Assembly: GCF_900105385.1 (NCBI RefSeq)
Contig: NZ_LT629772.1
Location: 5,270,001-5,334,000 of the forward strand
Length of the DNA: 64,000 nt
Reading direction: 5' to 3'
Source of the DNA: Microlunatus soli
GTDB lineage: Bacteria; Actinomycetota; Actinomycetes; Propionibacteriales; Propionibacteriaceae
Shown here: positions 53,410 through 61,872 of the stretch, one piece after another
Layout of the letters: the number at the start of each line of letters is the position of its first letter
Position numbering within the stretch: the first letter of the stretch is position 1
Notes under the pieces: generated by a model
Database searches by the model: none
The model's input: the letters and a program-made list of their open reading frames with translations, nothing else
What the model was told of the DNA's origin: nothing
Made by a program: the position numbers and the translations under genes

Positions 53410-56000
53410 TGGCGACCGCCCAGCAGGACGGCGGACTGGCGTCGACCGCTGTCGATCATGGATCGGTTGTCGCCGCATTGCGCGACGTCACGGTCGCATT
53501 CGCCGAGACCACCGTGTTGCACGGTGTCGATCTCGACCTGCACCGTGGTCAGGTGCATGCAATCGTCGGGCAGAACGGTGCAGGCAAGTCGACACTGGTC
53601 AAGGCTCTGATCGGGGTCAACCGGCTGCGCGACGGCGAGATCCTGGTCGACGGCCGGCCCCGGCAATGGCGGGGTCCGCAGGACGCTCGCGCGGCCGGGC
53701 TGGAGATCGTCTTCCAGGACCAGCCGTTGGCCGCGCATCTGACGGTGCAGGAGAACATGTTCCTCGGCCGGGAGCCGATCGCGGCAGGCGTGCTGCTGGA
53801 TCGCTCCCGGATGCGCCGCACGGTCGTCGAGGTGCTGGAGGAGATCGGCGCAGAATGTGGCCCCGACGATCTGGTCGATGATCTCACCCCGACCCAGCGA
53901 GTACAGATCTCGATCGCTGCTGCGCTGGCAGCATCGCCGAAGGTGCTGATCCTTGATGAGCCGACCGCAGCCCTGGGCGCCAAGGAGAGCGAGCCGGTCT
54001 TCGCGCTGATCAAGGCCGCGACCCGTCGTGGCGTCGCGGTGCTGTACATCTCCCATCGGCTCAAGGAGATCACCACACTCGCCGATCAGGTCACGGTGCT
54101 GCGTGACGGACGCCGCGTGCTGTCCTCGCCGGCCCACGAGCTGAGCACCGATGCCATGATCACAGCCATGGTCGGGGACCGGCTCGAGACGCTGTTCCCC
54201 GAGCGGACGGCGCCGTTGGGGGAGCCCTTGTTGACAGTGGATTCGCTACGATCGGACCCACTGGTGACCGATGTCAGCTTCACCGTCCGCGCCGGCGAGG
54301 TCGTGGGCCTGGCTGGCCTGGTGGGGTCCGGCAGCGGCGAGATCGTCGGCGCCCTCTTCGGCGATCGCCCGGCGGCCGGCGACGTCCGGATCGATGGGCG
54401 TCCGGCGCTGGGCGGTTCGCCCCGAGCTGCCGTCCGTCACGGGTTCGCGATGGTTCCGCCCGAACGCCGGACCGAAGCGGTGTTTGCCGGGCTGAGCCTG
54501 CGGGACAACATCGCCGCCGCCAGTCTTGAGGCGCACAGCCGTCTGGGGATCATGCGGCCCAAGGCCGAGGTCGACACCGCGCGCAGCGTGGTCGACCGTT
54601 TCCAGGTGGTCGCCCATGGTCTCAACCAGGACTTCGCGACCCTGTCCGGCGGCAATCAACAGAAGGCGATCGTCGGTCGGTGGATGGCTCGCGGCGGTCG
54701 GGTGTATCTGGTCTCGGAGCCGACGGCAGGCGTCGATGTCGGTGCCCGCATCGAGATCTATCGACATCTCGGCGGACTGGCCGAGAGTGGCGCCGCGGTG
54801 CTCGTCTCGTCAACCGACTTCGAGGAACTCGTCGGACTGTGCGACCGGATCCTGGTCGTCCGTGACGGTCGGATCGCCGACGACGTCGCCGCGGACGAGG
54901 TCGATGTCGAGCAGCTCACCGCGCTCGCCGCCGGTCCGGTGCCGCCATCGTCGGGCGAGCTCACCGGCGACGTCGATGATCGCCGCTCGGTGACGGAGCC
55001 GGCGCAGCATCGTCGATCGGGATCGGACGGGACTCGTTCGACCCCGGTCGGTGCACGGGTCCGACAGGTGTCTGTGCCGGCGGCGATGCTGGTCGTGCTG
55101 GCATTGCTGGTGATCGGGGCCCCGAATCTCCTGACCGGCGGTTCGATCCTGGACGTTCTGACACAGGCAGCTACGCCGGCATTGCTCGCCGTAGCGCTCG
55201 CCGTTGCCTTGGGGTCGGGTGCCTTCGACCTGTCGATCGGTGCGACCGCGCAACTTACGGCGAACCTCTCCGCGGTCGCCGTCGTGGCAGGAGTGCCTCC
55301 GGCCGTCGCGGTGGTGCTGGGGGTTCTGGTCGGTGCCCTTGTCGGGTTGATCAACGGGACGGTCGCCGGGGTGCTGCGGGTGCCGTCGTTCGTCGCGACC
55401 CTCGGGATGCTCTTCCTGCTCGTCGGGATCACGCTGGCTGTCAACGGCGGACTCACGGTCCCGATCCCGCGCAGTTCCGGCTTCCTGCTCCTGGGCCAGG
55501 GGTGGCTCGCTCACAGCGTTCCGGTGATCGTCCTGGCCGCCGTAGCCGCGGTTGCCGTGGTGACCCTGATCTGGCGAAGGGCAGTTCTCGGACTCCGGCT
55601 CCGTGCGGTGGGCGACGACGCCGCAGTCGCCGGATTGCGCGGGGTCCCGGTGCGACGAACGGCGCTGGCCGGGCTGCTGATCAGTGGCGCGCTGAGCGGG
55701 CTCGCCGGTGTCATGATCGCTTCGTACAGCAGTGGGTCGACGGCCAACGACAATTCCTTGACGCTGCTGGTGTCTGCCCTCGCGGCGGCGTTCCTCGGGG
55801 CATCGATGACCAGAGGGTTGTTGTTCGATCCGGCCTTGGCCGCTGTCGGCGCACTCTTCGTGACGGCTGTCGGCGTCGGGTTGATCGCCAACGGCCTTCC
55901 GGACCAGCTTCTCACCGGTGCGCAGGGCCTCGCACTGCTGTTCGCCGTGCTGGTCGCGGTGCTCCGCCGGCGACGATTGGGACAGGTGGCGATCTTCTGA
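53409..56000 (+). CDS. sugar ABC transporter ATPase-permease fusion (CUT2 type)
   Basis: This is an 863-residue fusion. Two ATPase domains (about 20-245 and 270-510) are followed by a linker rich in Asp/Ser/Arg, then an RbsC-like permease (about 550-860, with GAFDLSIGATAQLTANLSAV and VPSFVATLGMLFLLVGI). Domain 1 has Walker A VGQNGAGKST and Walker B VLILDEPTAAL but a degenerate signature, LTPTQR. Domain 2 has a non-canonical Walker A region (GLVGSGSGE), the intact signature LSGGNQQK, and VSEPTAGVDVG where Ser replaces the Walker B Asp. CUT2 ATPases and permeases are normally separate. The gene sits between the binding protein and a second permease with TGATG junctions. Confidence 0.9.
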   Translation: MATAQQDGGLASTAVDHGSVVAALRDVTVAFAETTVLHGVDLDLHRGQVHAIVGQNGAGKSTLVKALIGVNRLRDGEILVDGRPRQWRGPQDARAAGLEIVFQDQPLAAHLTVQENMFLGREPIAAGVLLDRSRMRRTVVEVLEEIGAECGPDDLVDDLTPTQRVQISIAAALAASPKVLILDEPTAALGAKESEPVFALIKAATRRGVAVLYISHRLKEITTLADQVTVLRDGRRVLSSPAHELSTDAMITAMVGDRLETLFPERTAPLGEPLLTVDSLRSDPLVTDVSFTVRAGEVVGLAGLVGSGSGEIVGALFGDRPAAGDVRIDGRPALGGSPRAAVRHGFAMVPPERRTEAVFAGLSLRDNIAAASLEAHSRLGIMRPKAEVDTARSVVDRFQVVAHGLNQDFATLSGGNQQKAIVGRWMARGGRVYLVSEPTAGVDVGARIEIYRHLGGLAESGAAVLVSSTDFEELVGLCDRILVVRDGRIADDVAADEVDVEQLTALAAGPVPPSSGELTGDVDDRRSVTEPAQHRRSGSDGTRSTPVGARVRQVSVPAAMLVVLALLVIGAPNLLTGGSILDVLTQAATPALLAVALAVALGSGAFDLSIGATAQLTANLSAVAVVAGVPPAVAVVLGVLVGALVGLINGTVAGVLRVPSFVATLGMLFLLVGITLAVNGGLTVPIPRSSGFLLLGQGWLAHSVPVIVLAAVAAVAVVTLIWRRAVLGLRLRAVGDDAAVAGLRGVPVRRTALAGLLISGALSGLAGVMIASYSSGSTANDNSLTLLVSALAAAFLGASMTRGLLFDPALAAVGALFVTAVGVGLIANGLPDQLLTGAQGLALLFAVLVAVLRRRRLGQVAIF

Positions 56001-57010
56001 TGACCGAGCTCGGCGTCGACGGCGGCGCACGCAACCGGCTGGCTCAGCTACGACAGGGATGGTGTACCCGGTTGGCAAGCCTGTCCGTGCTGCTGGGAAT
56101 GGTGGTCGTGCTGATCATGATCGAGATCGCCCGACCGCTGTTCCTGACCGGCGGCAACCTTGCCGCGATCGCCGTCGACGCGACGGTGCTCATCGTGATC
56201 GCTGCCGGCCTGTCCCTGGTGATGGGGATGCGGGGCATCGACCTGTCGATCGTCGCTGTCGCCGACCTGTCCGGCTACCTCGCGGCGTCCCTGCTGCTCT
56301 CCGGGTCGTCGTTCACGACCGCAGTCCTCGCAGCACTGGTTGCGGCCCTGCTCGTCGGGATCATCAACGGCCTGCTGGCCGGCTACCTCGGCGTGCCGGC
56401 CATCGTCGCGACCCTCGCCATGAATCTGTTGGTAACTGCCGCCGTCCTGGTGTTGTCGGACAACGGCACTCCGCAACAGCTGTTCACCGCGCCGCTGGAA
56501 CTGGTGCGGCCGATGCTGATCTTCGGATCGGACTCCTGGGGTCCGTTCCGGCTGCTCGTTGTCGTGGCGGTCATCGTTGTCGCAGTGATCTGGTTCCTCA
56601 GCCGCAGAACGGTATGGAGCCGTCGTGCCGAACTGGTGAACGCGAACGCGCGTGCCGCTGACCTGTCCGCGGCCCCGGTGCGCGCCACATTCGCTATCGG
56701 TTTCGTCCTTTCGGGTCTGCTGGCCGGTGTGGCCGGGATCATGCTCACCGCTCGAACCGGACTTGCGGTGCCGGGCTCGGCCGAACCGTTCCTGCTCGAA
56801 GCCTTCAGCGCCGTCTACCTCGGCTCGATCGCTGCTCCGAGCGGCCGGGTCCGGGTGCTGTGGACCGTCGTCGGTGCGATCTTCGTGACCATGCTCGGCA
56901 ACGGTCTCGTGCTGCTCGGTCTGGGAGCGGAGTGGCGGTATGTGTTGAACGGGATGTTGATCTTGGTCGCGCTGACGTTGGGACTTCTGCGCCGCAGATC
57001 AACGCGGTAG
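56000..57010 (+). CDS. sugar ABC transporter permease (RbsC-like)
   Basis: This 336-residue permease has about ten helices and the CUT2 block MGMRGIDLSIVAVADLSGYL, then LGVPAIVATLAMNLLVTAAV and GYLAASLLL. It would pair with the permease half of the upstream fusion protein as a heterodimer. The ATG overlaps the fusion stop (TGATG). The C-terminus is LRRRSTR. Confidence 0.92.
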   Translation: MTELGVDGGARNRLAQLRQGWCTRLASLSVLLGMVVVLIMIEIARPLFLTGGNLAAIAVDATVLIVIAAGLSLVMGMRGIDLSIVAVADLSGYLAASLLLSGSSFTTAVLAALVAALLVGIINGLLAGYLGVPAIVATLAMNLLVTAAVLVLSDNGTPQQLFTAPLELVRPMLIFGSDSWGPFRLLVVVAVIVVAVIWFLSRRTVWSRRAELVNANARAADLSAAPVRATFAIGFVLSGLLAGVAGIMLTARTGLAVPGSAEPFLLEAFSAVYLGSIAAPSGRVRVLWTVVGAIFVTMLGNGLVLLGLGAEWRYVLNGMLILVALTLGLLRRRSTR

Positions 57011-57043
57011 TCGGCATGGTCGATGAATGAACAGGGCAACGCT

Positions 57044-57787
57044 ATGAGTGAAGGGTGGACAGGTATGGCAACCACAGTGGATGCGCACAATCACGTCGGA
57101 GTACGGCATGGCGAGAGTCAGACGGGTGATGAGCTGATCGCGCGGATGGACGCCGCCGGCGTCGACCGCGCGTGCGTGTTCCCGTTCGTCGAGGGGGTGT
57201 TCTCCAACGACGATGTCGACGATGCGCTGCAGGGTCATGAAGATCGACTGATCCCGTTCCTCGCCGTGAACCCGTGGTCTCAGCAGGAGGCCGTCGCCGA
57301 GGTGCATCGACGTGCCGACAAGGGATACCGCGGCGTCAAGCTGCACCCGACCTTGCACGGTTATCACCTCTCCGACCTCGGTTTGGTCGGACCGGTGCTG
57401 GACGCGATCCGGGAACGCGAACTGTTGATCATCGCGCACGGCGCCTCCGACCTGCGCAACGCGCCGCCGGAATTCGCCTTGGCCGCCACGGCCTACCCGG
57501 AGATCCCGTTTCTGATGGCCCACAGCGGAACGTTCTGGTCCCACGGTCAGGCGATCCGACTTGCCGCGGACATCCCCAACCTGTATCTGGAGACTGCACG
57601 GGTGCCGATCTTCGAGGCCAGCGAGTCGGTCCGGCTGCTCGGACCGGAGAAGGTCATCTGGGGAACAGATTCGCCGTATGTGAACTACACGATGGAGTTC
57701 CAGAAGATGCAGCAGGTCGCCGACTCCGATGCGGCCCGAGCACTCGTGCTGGGCGGCAACCTGCTGCGCCTGCTGCGAATGGACTGA
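57044..57787 (+). CDS. amidohydrolase-family metal-dependent hydrolase
   Basis: This protein of about 247 residues is a TIM-barrel enzyme of the amidohydrolase-2 group. The metal site begins VDAHNHVG, followed by GVKLHPTLHGYHLSD, LLIIAHGASD, FLMAHSGTFW and VIWGTDSPYV with the conserved Asp. Such enzymes hydrolyse or decarboxylate small cyclic or amide substrates; the specific reaction is unknown. Starts at 57023, 57044 and 57065 are all possible; 57044 has AGGG 7 bases upstream. It follows the importer closely and probably acts on the imported compound. Confidence 0.85.
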   Translation: MSEGWTGMATTVDAHNHVGVRHGESQTGDELIARMDAAGVDRACVFPFVEGVFSNDDVDDALQGHEDRLIPFLAVNPWSQQEAVAEVHRRADKGYRGVKLHPTLHGYHLSDLGLVGPVLDAIRERELLIIAHGASDLRNAPPEFALAATAYPEIPFLMAHSGTFWSHGQAIRLAADIPNLYLETARVPIFEASESVRLLGPEKVIWGTDSPYVNYTMEFQKMQQVADSDAARALVLGGNLLRLLRMD

Positions 57788-57878
57788 GTCGGCTGGCTGA
57801 CCTCTCACGACGCACGAGACGGATATCGAGCCCGTCGCGCGGCGTGGCCCGAGGGCGTGCGCACGGCATCCCGGAGGA

Positions 57879-59663
57879 CTACGATCCAGCAAAGGTCAAC
57901 AGCTGCAGTTCGTCGCCCAACTCTGCGCTCGCGACAAGGTCCAAACCGGCCGCGCCGGCCAGGGTCTCGTACTCGGTTCGCGTCCGTTCGCCGCCGCCGA
58001 AGACGGTGTACAGCTGCAGATCGAAGGTCAGGTCGTGGTCATGATCATCGGCTGACGGCAGTCGTTCGATCACGTGCACCGGGGCGTCGCCGGCTGCTGC
58101 GGCGACCCGACGGAGCACCGCGACGCACTCGGCGTCCGGCCAATCGTGCAGTACCTGGGCCAACAGATAATGGCCGCCTCCGGTGGGCACTGTCTCGAAA
58201 AAGCTCTGCTCGACGATCCGGACCCGGTCGATCGTGCCGCTGTCGGTGAATCGTTGCCGGGCACGGGCTGCGGTGGTCGGCAGTTCGACCAGGGTCCCGT
58301 GCGCCCGGGGCGCGCTGAGCAGCAGTCGATCCAACAGCGTTCCGGTGCCGCCACCGACGTCGATCAGTTCACCATCGGTGATCTTGAGTTGGTCGACCAC
58401 CTGATCGGCCCACGCGTCCGACCAATCGGAGAGAGCGGCGTCGAAGCTCGCACCGAGTCGTTGATCATCACCGAGGGTCTGCCAGAACGAGGCACCGGTC
58501 GCCCGCTCGAAGCCTGAGCCTTCGGTACCCAGTGCATGCAGCAACCCCGGCCAACCGTCGTCCAGCCGGGCATAGCCGCTGGCGCGGTCCAGTCGCAGAT
58601 GAACGAACTCCTCGGTGAGGATCGCGCCCAGTGGTGTGAGGCCGACCGCACCGATTGCCGAAAGGGTGAAGTAACCCTCGTGTGCCAGCAGCCGGATGAT
58701 CTTGGTCAGCCCGCGAGGGCGGACACCGACCCGGTCGGCGAGCTGATCGATGTCGATGGTCCGATCGGCGACCAGCTCGGCGATGCCGAGGGTGACGGCC
58801 GCCCGCACCGCGTAGGGGAATGCCAGGTCGACCCGTTCCCGCAACCGCATCTGGGCCCTGGCCGACTCGTGCTGTCCCTGGCCGGCCCGCCAGTAGCCGG
58901 CGACGTCCAGGTGATCGCGGTCGATCCCGCGATCGTCACGGAACCAGCGACGGATCGGTCGCAGCATCGACGCTTCTCCGGCCGCCCACGCATAGACCCG
59001 ACCCGGTAGCCAGCGAGCAGCCCGGACCGCATCCAGCACGGCATCCGGGGACGGCGTCCGGTCCCGGTGGATCCAGCTGATCTCCAGTTCGGTGCGATGC
59101 TCCAGGATCTGCTCATCGGCGGACGAGGGGACCGACACCACGGCCGTCACCGGCGTGCCGGCCGGTAGCTCCTCGATCCGCCGCGCGATCGCCGGGAGGG
59201 CTGTCTCATCGCCCACCAGGAAGAACCAGTCGATGTCATCGGGAAGCACCGTGGTGCCCCGCGGCCCGGCGACCAGGATCCGATCTCCTGGCCTCGCCGT
59301 GTCCGCCCACTCGGCGGCCGGTCCGCCCTGGTGCCGGACGAAGTCCAGCTCCAGTCGTCCGGTCGCCGGGTCGTAGCGACGTGGTGTGTAGTCCCGGGAA
59401 CGGTCCAGCGCCTCGGCCGACCAGTCCAGGTGCCCGTCCTGTTGTACCGGCGTCGGTACCGGCGCACCGGGGATGATCAATTTGACGTGGTCATCGGCAT
59501 TGTCGGTGTGGAAGGGGGTGATCGCGAATCCGTTGTTCTCGAAGGCTCCGAGCTGATCACCGCCGAGTACGACCCGCTGCATCGCCGGAGTCAGCCGAAA
59601 CGACTCGAGGACCTCGAGTTCGCGGATGAAGATCGGGAACGACTTCTGGGTGCGACCTGGCAT
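57879..59663 (-). CDS. siderophore-interacting protein fused to a SAM-dependent methyltransferase
   Basis: This is a 594-residue fusion. Residues about 10-270 are a siderophore-interacting (ViuB/YqjH-type) flavin reductase with RDYTPRRYDPATGRLELDFV, GDRILVAGPRG, WFFLVGDETALPAIARRIEE and the C-terminal DVAGYWRAGQGQ. Residues about 285-590 are a class I O-methyltransferase with a dimerisation/winged-helix region, LIDVGGGTGTLLDRLL (SAM motif), LLAQVLHDWPDAECVAVLRR and LYTVFGGGERTRTEYETLAG. The linker is short. Siderophore reductase normally releases iron from Fe(III)-siderophore. The attached methyltransferase suggests modification of the siderophore or a related metabolite. It lies 4 bases from the siderophore-binding gene. 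Confidence 0.9.
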   Translation of the reverse strand: MPGRTQKSFPIFIRELEVLESFRLTPAMQRVVLGGDQLGAFENNGFAITPFHTDNADDHVKLIIPGAPVPTPVQQDGHLDWSAEALDRSRDYTPRRYDPATGRLELDFVRHQGGPAAEWADTARPGDRILVAGPRGTTVLPDDIDWFFLVGDETALPAIARRIEELPAGTPVTAVVSVPSSADEQILEHRTELEISWIHRDRTPSPDAVLDAVRAARWLPGRVYAWAAGEASMLRPIRRWFRDDRGIDRDHLDVAGYWRAGQGQHESARAQMRLRERVDLAFPYAVRAAVTLGIAELVADRTIDIDQLADRVGVRPRGLTKIIRLLAHEGYFTLSAIGAVGLTPLGAILTEEFVHLRLDRASGYARLDDGWPGLLHALGTEGSGFERATGASFWQTLGDDQRLGASFDAALSDWSDAWADQVVDQLKITDGELIDVGGGTGTLLDRLLLSAPRAHGTLVELPTTAARARQRFTDSGTIDRVRIVEQSFFETVPTGGGHYLLAQVLHDWPDAECVAVLRRVAAAAGDAPVHVIERLPSADDHDHDLTFDLQLYTVFGGGERTRTEYETLAGAAGLDLVASAELGDELQLLTFAGS

Positions 59664-59667
59664 GGAG

Positions 59668-60718
59668 TCACTTCACCTTCGACGCGAGCGGACCGAGCTG
59701 GGGGACGAGATTGTTGATCGACCACTGCAGGTTGGCCGGCGTCGGCCGCGCCAGGGACCAGGCCAGCGGCGAGGTGTCGCCCTCGGGCAGCAGACCGAGG
59801 TAACGCTTGTCGCGGACGGCGGGAATGCTGGCGAACAGCCTGTTCGTCTCCATCTTCCTCCGGTCGGCCGCGCCGCCGTTGAAGTTCACCACCAGCAGAT
59901 CGCTGTCCAGCAGGGAGAGTTGTTCGGTGCCGACCTGTGGCCGTTCGCCGGTGAACTTGTCGGCGTGATCGGCCGGGTCGAAGTCGAGCTCGCCGAACAG
60001 CGTCTCGCCCGGCGATCCCTTGCCGTTGTAGAACGTGATGCCGTATTCGGCGCCATAGTTGATCGCGAAGCTGATCGATGTGCCGGCGAATTCGGGATGG
60101 TCGGCCTTGGCCTGGGTGATCAGGTCACGGGTCGAGGCGATCTGTTCCTCGGCCTCGGCGGTGCGATTGAGTGCCGTCCCGATCAACCGGATCGATTGTT
60201 GCCAGTCGAACTGGGTGCTCGCCGGCTGCTTCTCGAAGGCGACCACCGGGGCGATCTGGGACAGCTTCTCGTAATGCTCCTTCAGGGCGGTGTCGGAGGT
60301 GGCGATGATCACGTCCGGGCGACTCGCGGCGACCTGCTCCAAGGGGAGTTCGCTGTCGGACCTGCCCTGATACTGCTTCTCGATCTTCGACCGGTCATCG
60401 GCGTCGATCCACGGCCACTGCAGCTGGAAGTCCGGGGCCAGGACCGGGATCACATCGAGCGACAGCACATTCTCGGTGTCGCCGACCTGACCGGCGATCG
60501 CCACCCGGCGCGGTTCCGATTGCAGCACCGTGCTCCCGTAGGCGTCTTGAGGTGAGCGGATACCGGGTCTGCCGGTCACCCGATCGATCTCCGGAGCCAG
60601 CCGATCCCGATCCCGACGCCGAGCGCGAGGCTCCGGTTGTCGAGGAATTGCAGCCGGTCATCAGCCCGATCGCGACGACCATGATCGCCACCGTCGCCGC
60701 GCGCCATCGTCGTACCAC
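59668..60718 (-). pseudogene. iron-siderophore ABC binding lipoprotein with a frameshift near its N-terminus
   Basis: The bulk (59668 to about 60560) encodes an FecB/FepB-like siderophore-binding fold: DAYGSTVLQSEPRRVAIAG, PDVIIATSDTALKEHYEKLS and LARPTPANLQWSINNL. The lipoprotein signal lies in another frame: a GTG at 60718 (GGGGG upstream) reads VVRRWRAATVAIMVVAIGL and MTGCNSS with a lipobox, ending at RYPLT. The two join if two bases are missing around 60545-60555, since CTCACC-TC-AA-GAC would restore PLTxKDAYGS. This may be a true recent frameshift or a sequence error; if real, the protein is not exported. The window shows no cognate permease. Confidence 0.78.
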
Positions 60719-60836
60719 TACCAAACCCCCATGATTCGTCGTCTGCCGTCGGGCATCTCGCCCCGCTCTGTGAGAATTCCCTGCTGAGCAAGGGATGTTG
60801 CGGTGATCGACGCGACACGGTCGCCGACCTCCTCCG

Positions 60837-61574
60837 TCACAGACAGGTCGTCCAGCCGGTACCGCTGTCGTCCAGTGCCAGCCGCAGCGCTCGCTGCAAT
60901 TCGCGTTCGTCGGCCGGCGGGTGCGGGAACGGGATGAACACCATCTGCCCGCCGAAGCCGCCGACCGTCTCCAGCTCGAAGCCGCCGCAATCGATGGCGC
61001 CGATCGAGGCGCCGGCCACCGCATCGTGCGGTACGCCGAGCAAACCGGCGCTGACCGCCCGCAGCTCATCGGCGTGATCGGCGTTCAGGTGCGCAGCGAT
61101 CACGGCGCCGGCGGCGATGATCGGATCCGGACCGGCCATCGCATACTCGTCGACGGTGATCGGGTGATACTCCGTCTCACCCGGAAGCCGGATCGCCGCG
61201 GTCACCACATGGAACCCGATGAGTCGGGTGATCCGCCGACTGACGCAGTGGGAACAGTCCTGGTGATCCCGCCTGATCGCTTCGATCTTGGGTACCGCCT
61301 CGGTGTCGGCCAACGGCCAGAACTGACCGACCAGCCGGACGAGTCCGAGCCGGGGGTGCAGACCCATCTCGATCCGCCCGCAACCGGCGAACAGCAGCTC
61401 ATCGGCCACCTCGTCGTCGGTCAACAGGATCGGGGAGCCGCATTCCTGGTAGTAGAGCGCTGTTCCGGCCTCGTCTCCGGCAGCCCAGGCCAGTGTCGAG
61501 CTTGCGGACAGGGCCGAGCGCGCGCGTTCGGCGAACGACAGCTGAATCAGACGGCTACCCACGGAACTGACCAC
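60837..61574 (-). CDS. DUF2470 domain protein, iron/heme-utilisation associated
   Basis: This 245-residue protein has a C-terminal DUF2470 region (AGAVIAAHLNADHADELRAV, then CGGFELETVGG) and an N-terminal region with cysteines (QDCSHCVSRRITRLIGFHVV) resembling HugZ-like flavin/heme proteins. The role is probably in iron or heme handling. A DtxR-type box begins 5 bases upstream of the GTG start, suggesting iron-repressed, possibly leaderless expression. It precedes the frameshifted binding protein and the SIP-methyltransferase gene on the same strand. Confidence 0.78.
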   Translation of the reverse strand: MVSSVGSRLIQLSFAERARSALSASSTLAWAAGDEAGTALYYQECGSPILLTDDEVADELLFAGCGRIEMGLHPRLGLVRLVGQFWPLADTEAVPKIEAIRRDHQDCSHCVSRRITRLIGFHVVTAAIRLPGETEYHPITVDEYAMAGPDPIIAAGAVIAAHLNADHADELRAVSAGLLGVPHDAVAGASIGAIDCGGFELETVGGFGGQMVFIPFPHPPADERELQRALRLALDDSGTGWTTCL

Positions 61575-61578
61575 GAAG

Positions 61579-61597
61579 GTAGGTTAGCCTTACCTCA
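61579..61597. promoter_or_regulatory. DtxR/IdeR-type iron box
   Basis: GTAGGTTAGCCTTACCTCA matches 16 of 19 positions of the consensus TTAGGTTAGSCTAACCTAA. It lies 5 bases upstream of the DUF2470 start. Read leftward it contains TAACCT six bases before the GTG, which could serve as the -10 of a leaderless transcript. It would repress the siderophore genes when iron is plentiful. It could also influence the rightward transcript. Confidence 0.85.
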
Positions 61598-61659
61598 CGG
61601 ATTATGGAACCCCGGACACGCGGAGTGCGGTGTGCCCGAGGGAAGACGCTTCGCTACGC

Positions 61660-61755
61660 TGTGCGAACACGTCAGGGAAGGCCGGTGAGAGTCCGGAGCT
61701 GCCCCGCAACTGTGAGACCCGGATCGGGTCGAAGCCAGATACCTGCCGTGTGAAG
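61660..61755 (+). ncRNA. cobalamin riboswitch aptamer
   Basis: The conserved core is plain: GGTGAGAGTCCGGAGCTG, then CCCCGCAACTGTGAG, and GAAGCCAGATACCTGCC, the three blocks of the B12-binding RNA (B12 box). Arms ACACG-CAGG (61667-61676) and CCTG-CGTGT (61742-61751) can pair to close the aptamer. It sits in the leader of the binding-protein gene at 61873, which should therefore be switched off by adenosylcobalamin. Confidence 0.93.
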
Positions 61756-61796
61756 TACCCAACGGTCACGACTACGCGGGTGGTCCGGTCCGAACT

Positions 61797-61820
61797 CAGC
61801 GCATCCTCCGGGATGCGCTG
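61797..61820 (+). promoter_or_regulatory. riboswitch expression-platform hairpin
   Basis: CAGCGCATCC-TCCG-GGATGCGCTG forms a perfect 10-bp stem with a 4-base loop about 40 bases after the aptamer. Beyond it, CTCCCC (61832-61837) can pair with GGGGAG (61857-61862), which contains the presumed ribosome-binding site of the gene starting at 61873. There is no U tract after the hairpin, so translational control by masking the ribosome-binding site is more likely than termination. Confidence 0.6.
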
Positions 61821-61872
61821 CCGTCCGGTTCCTCCCCGTCGCGTGCCCCGTCGCGAGGGGAGACACAGAAAC

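Noticed and set aside
51259-53478. A 739-codon minus-strand frame opposite the SorC and binding-protein genes
   Set aside because: It spans two clear genes and their intergenic region on the other strand and shows no domain.
60395-61069. A 224-codon minus-strand frame as an independent protein
   Set aside because: Its only meaningful part is the lipoprotein signal of the frameshifted siderophore-binding gene; the rest is shadow of the DUF2470 gene and downstream sequence.
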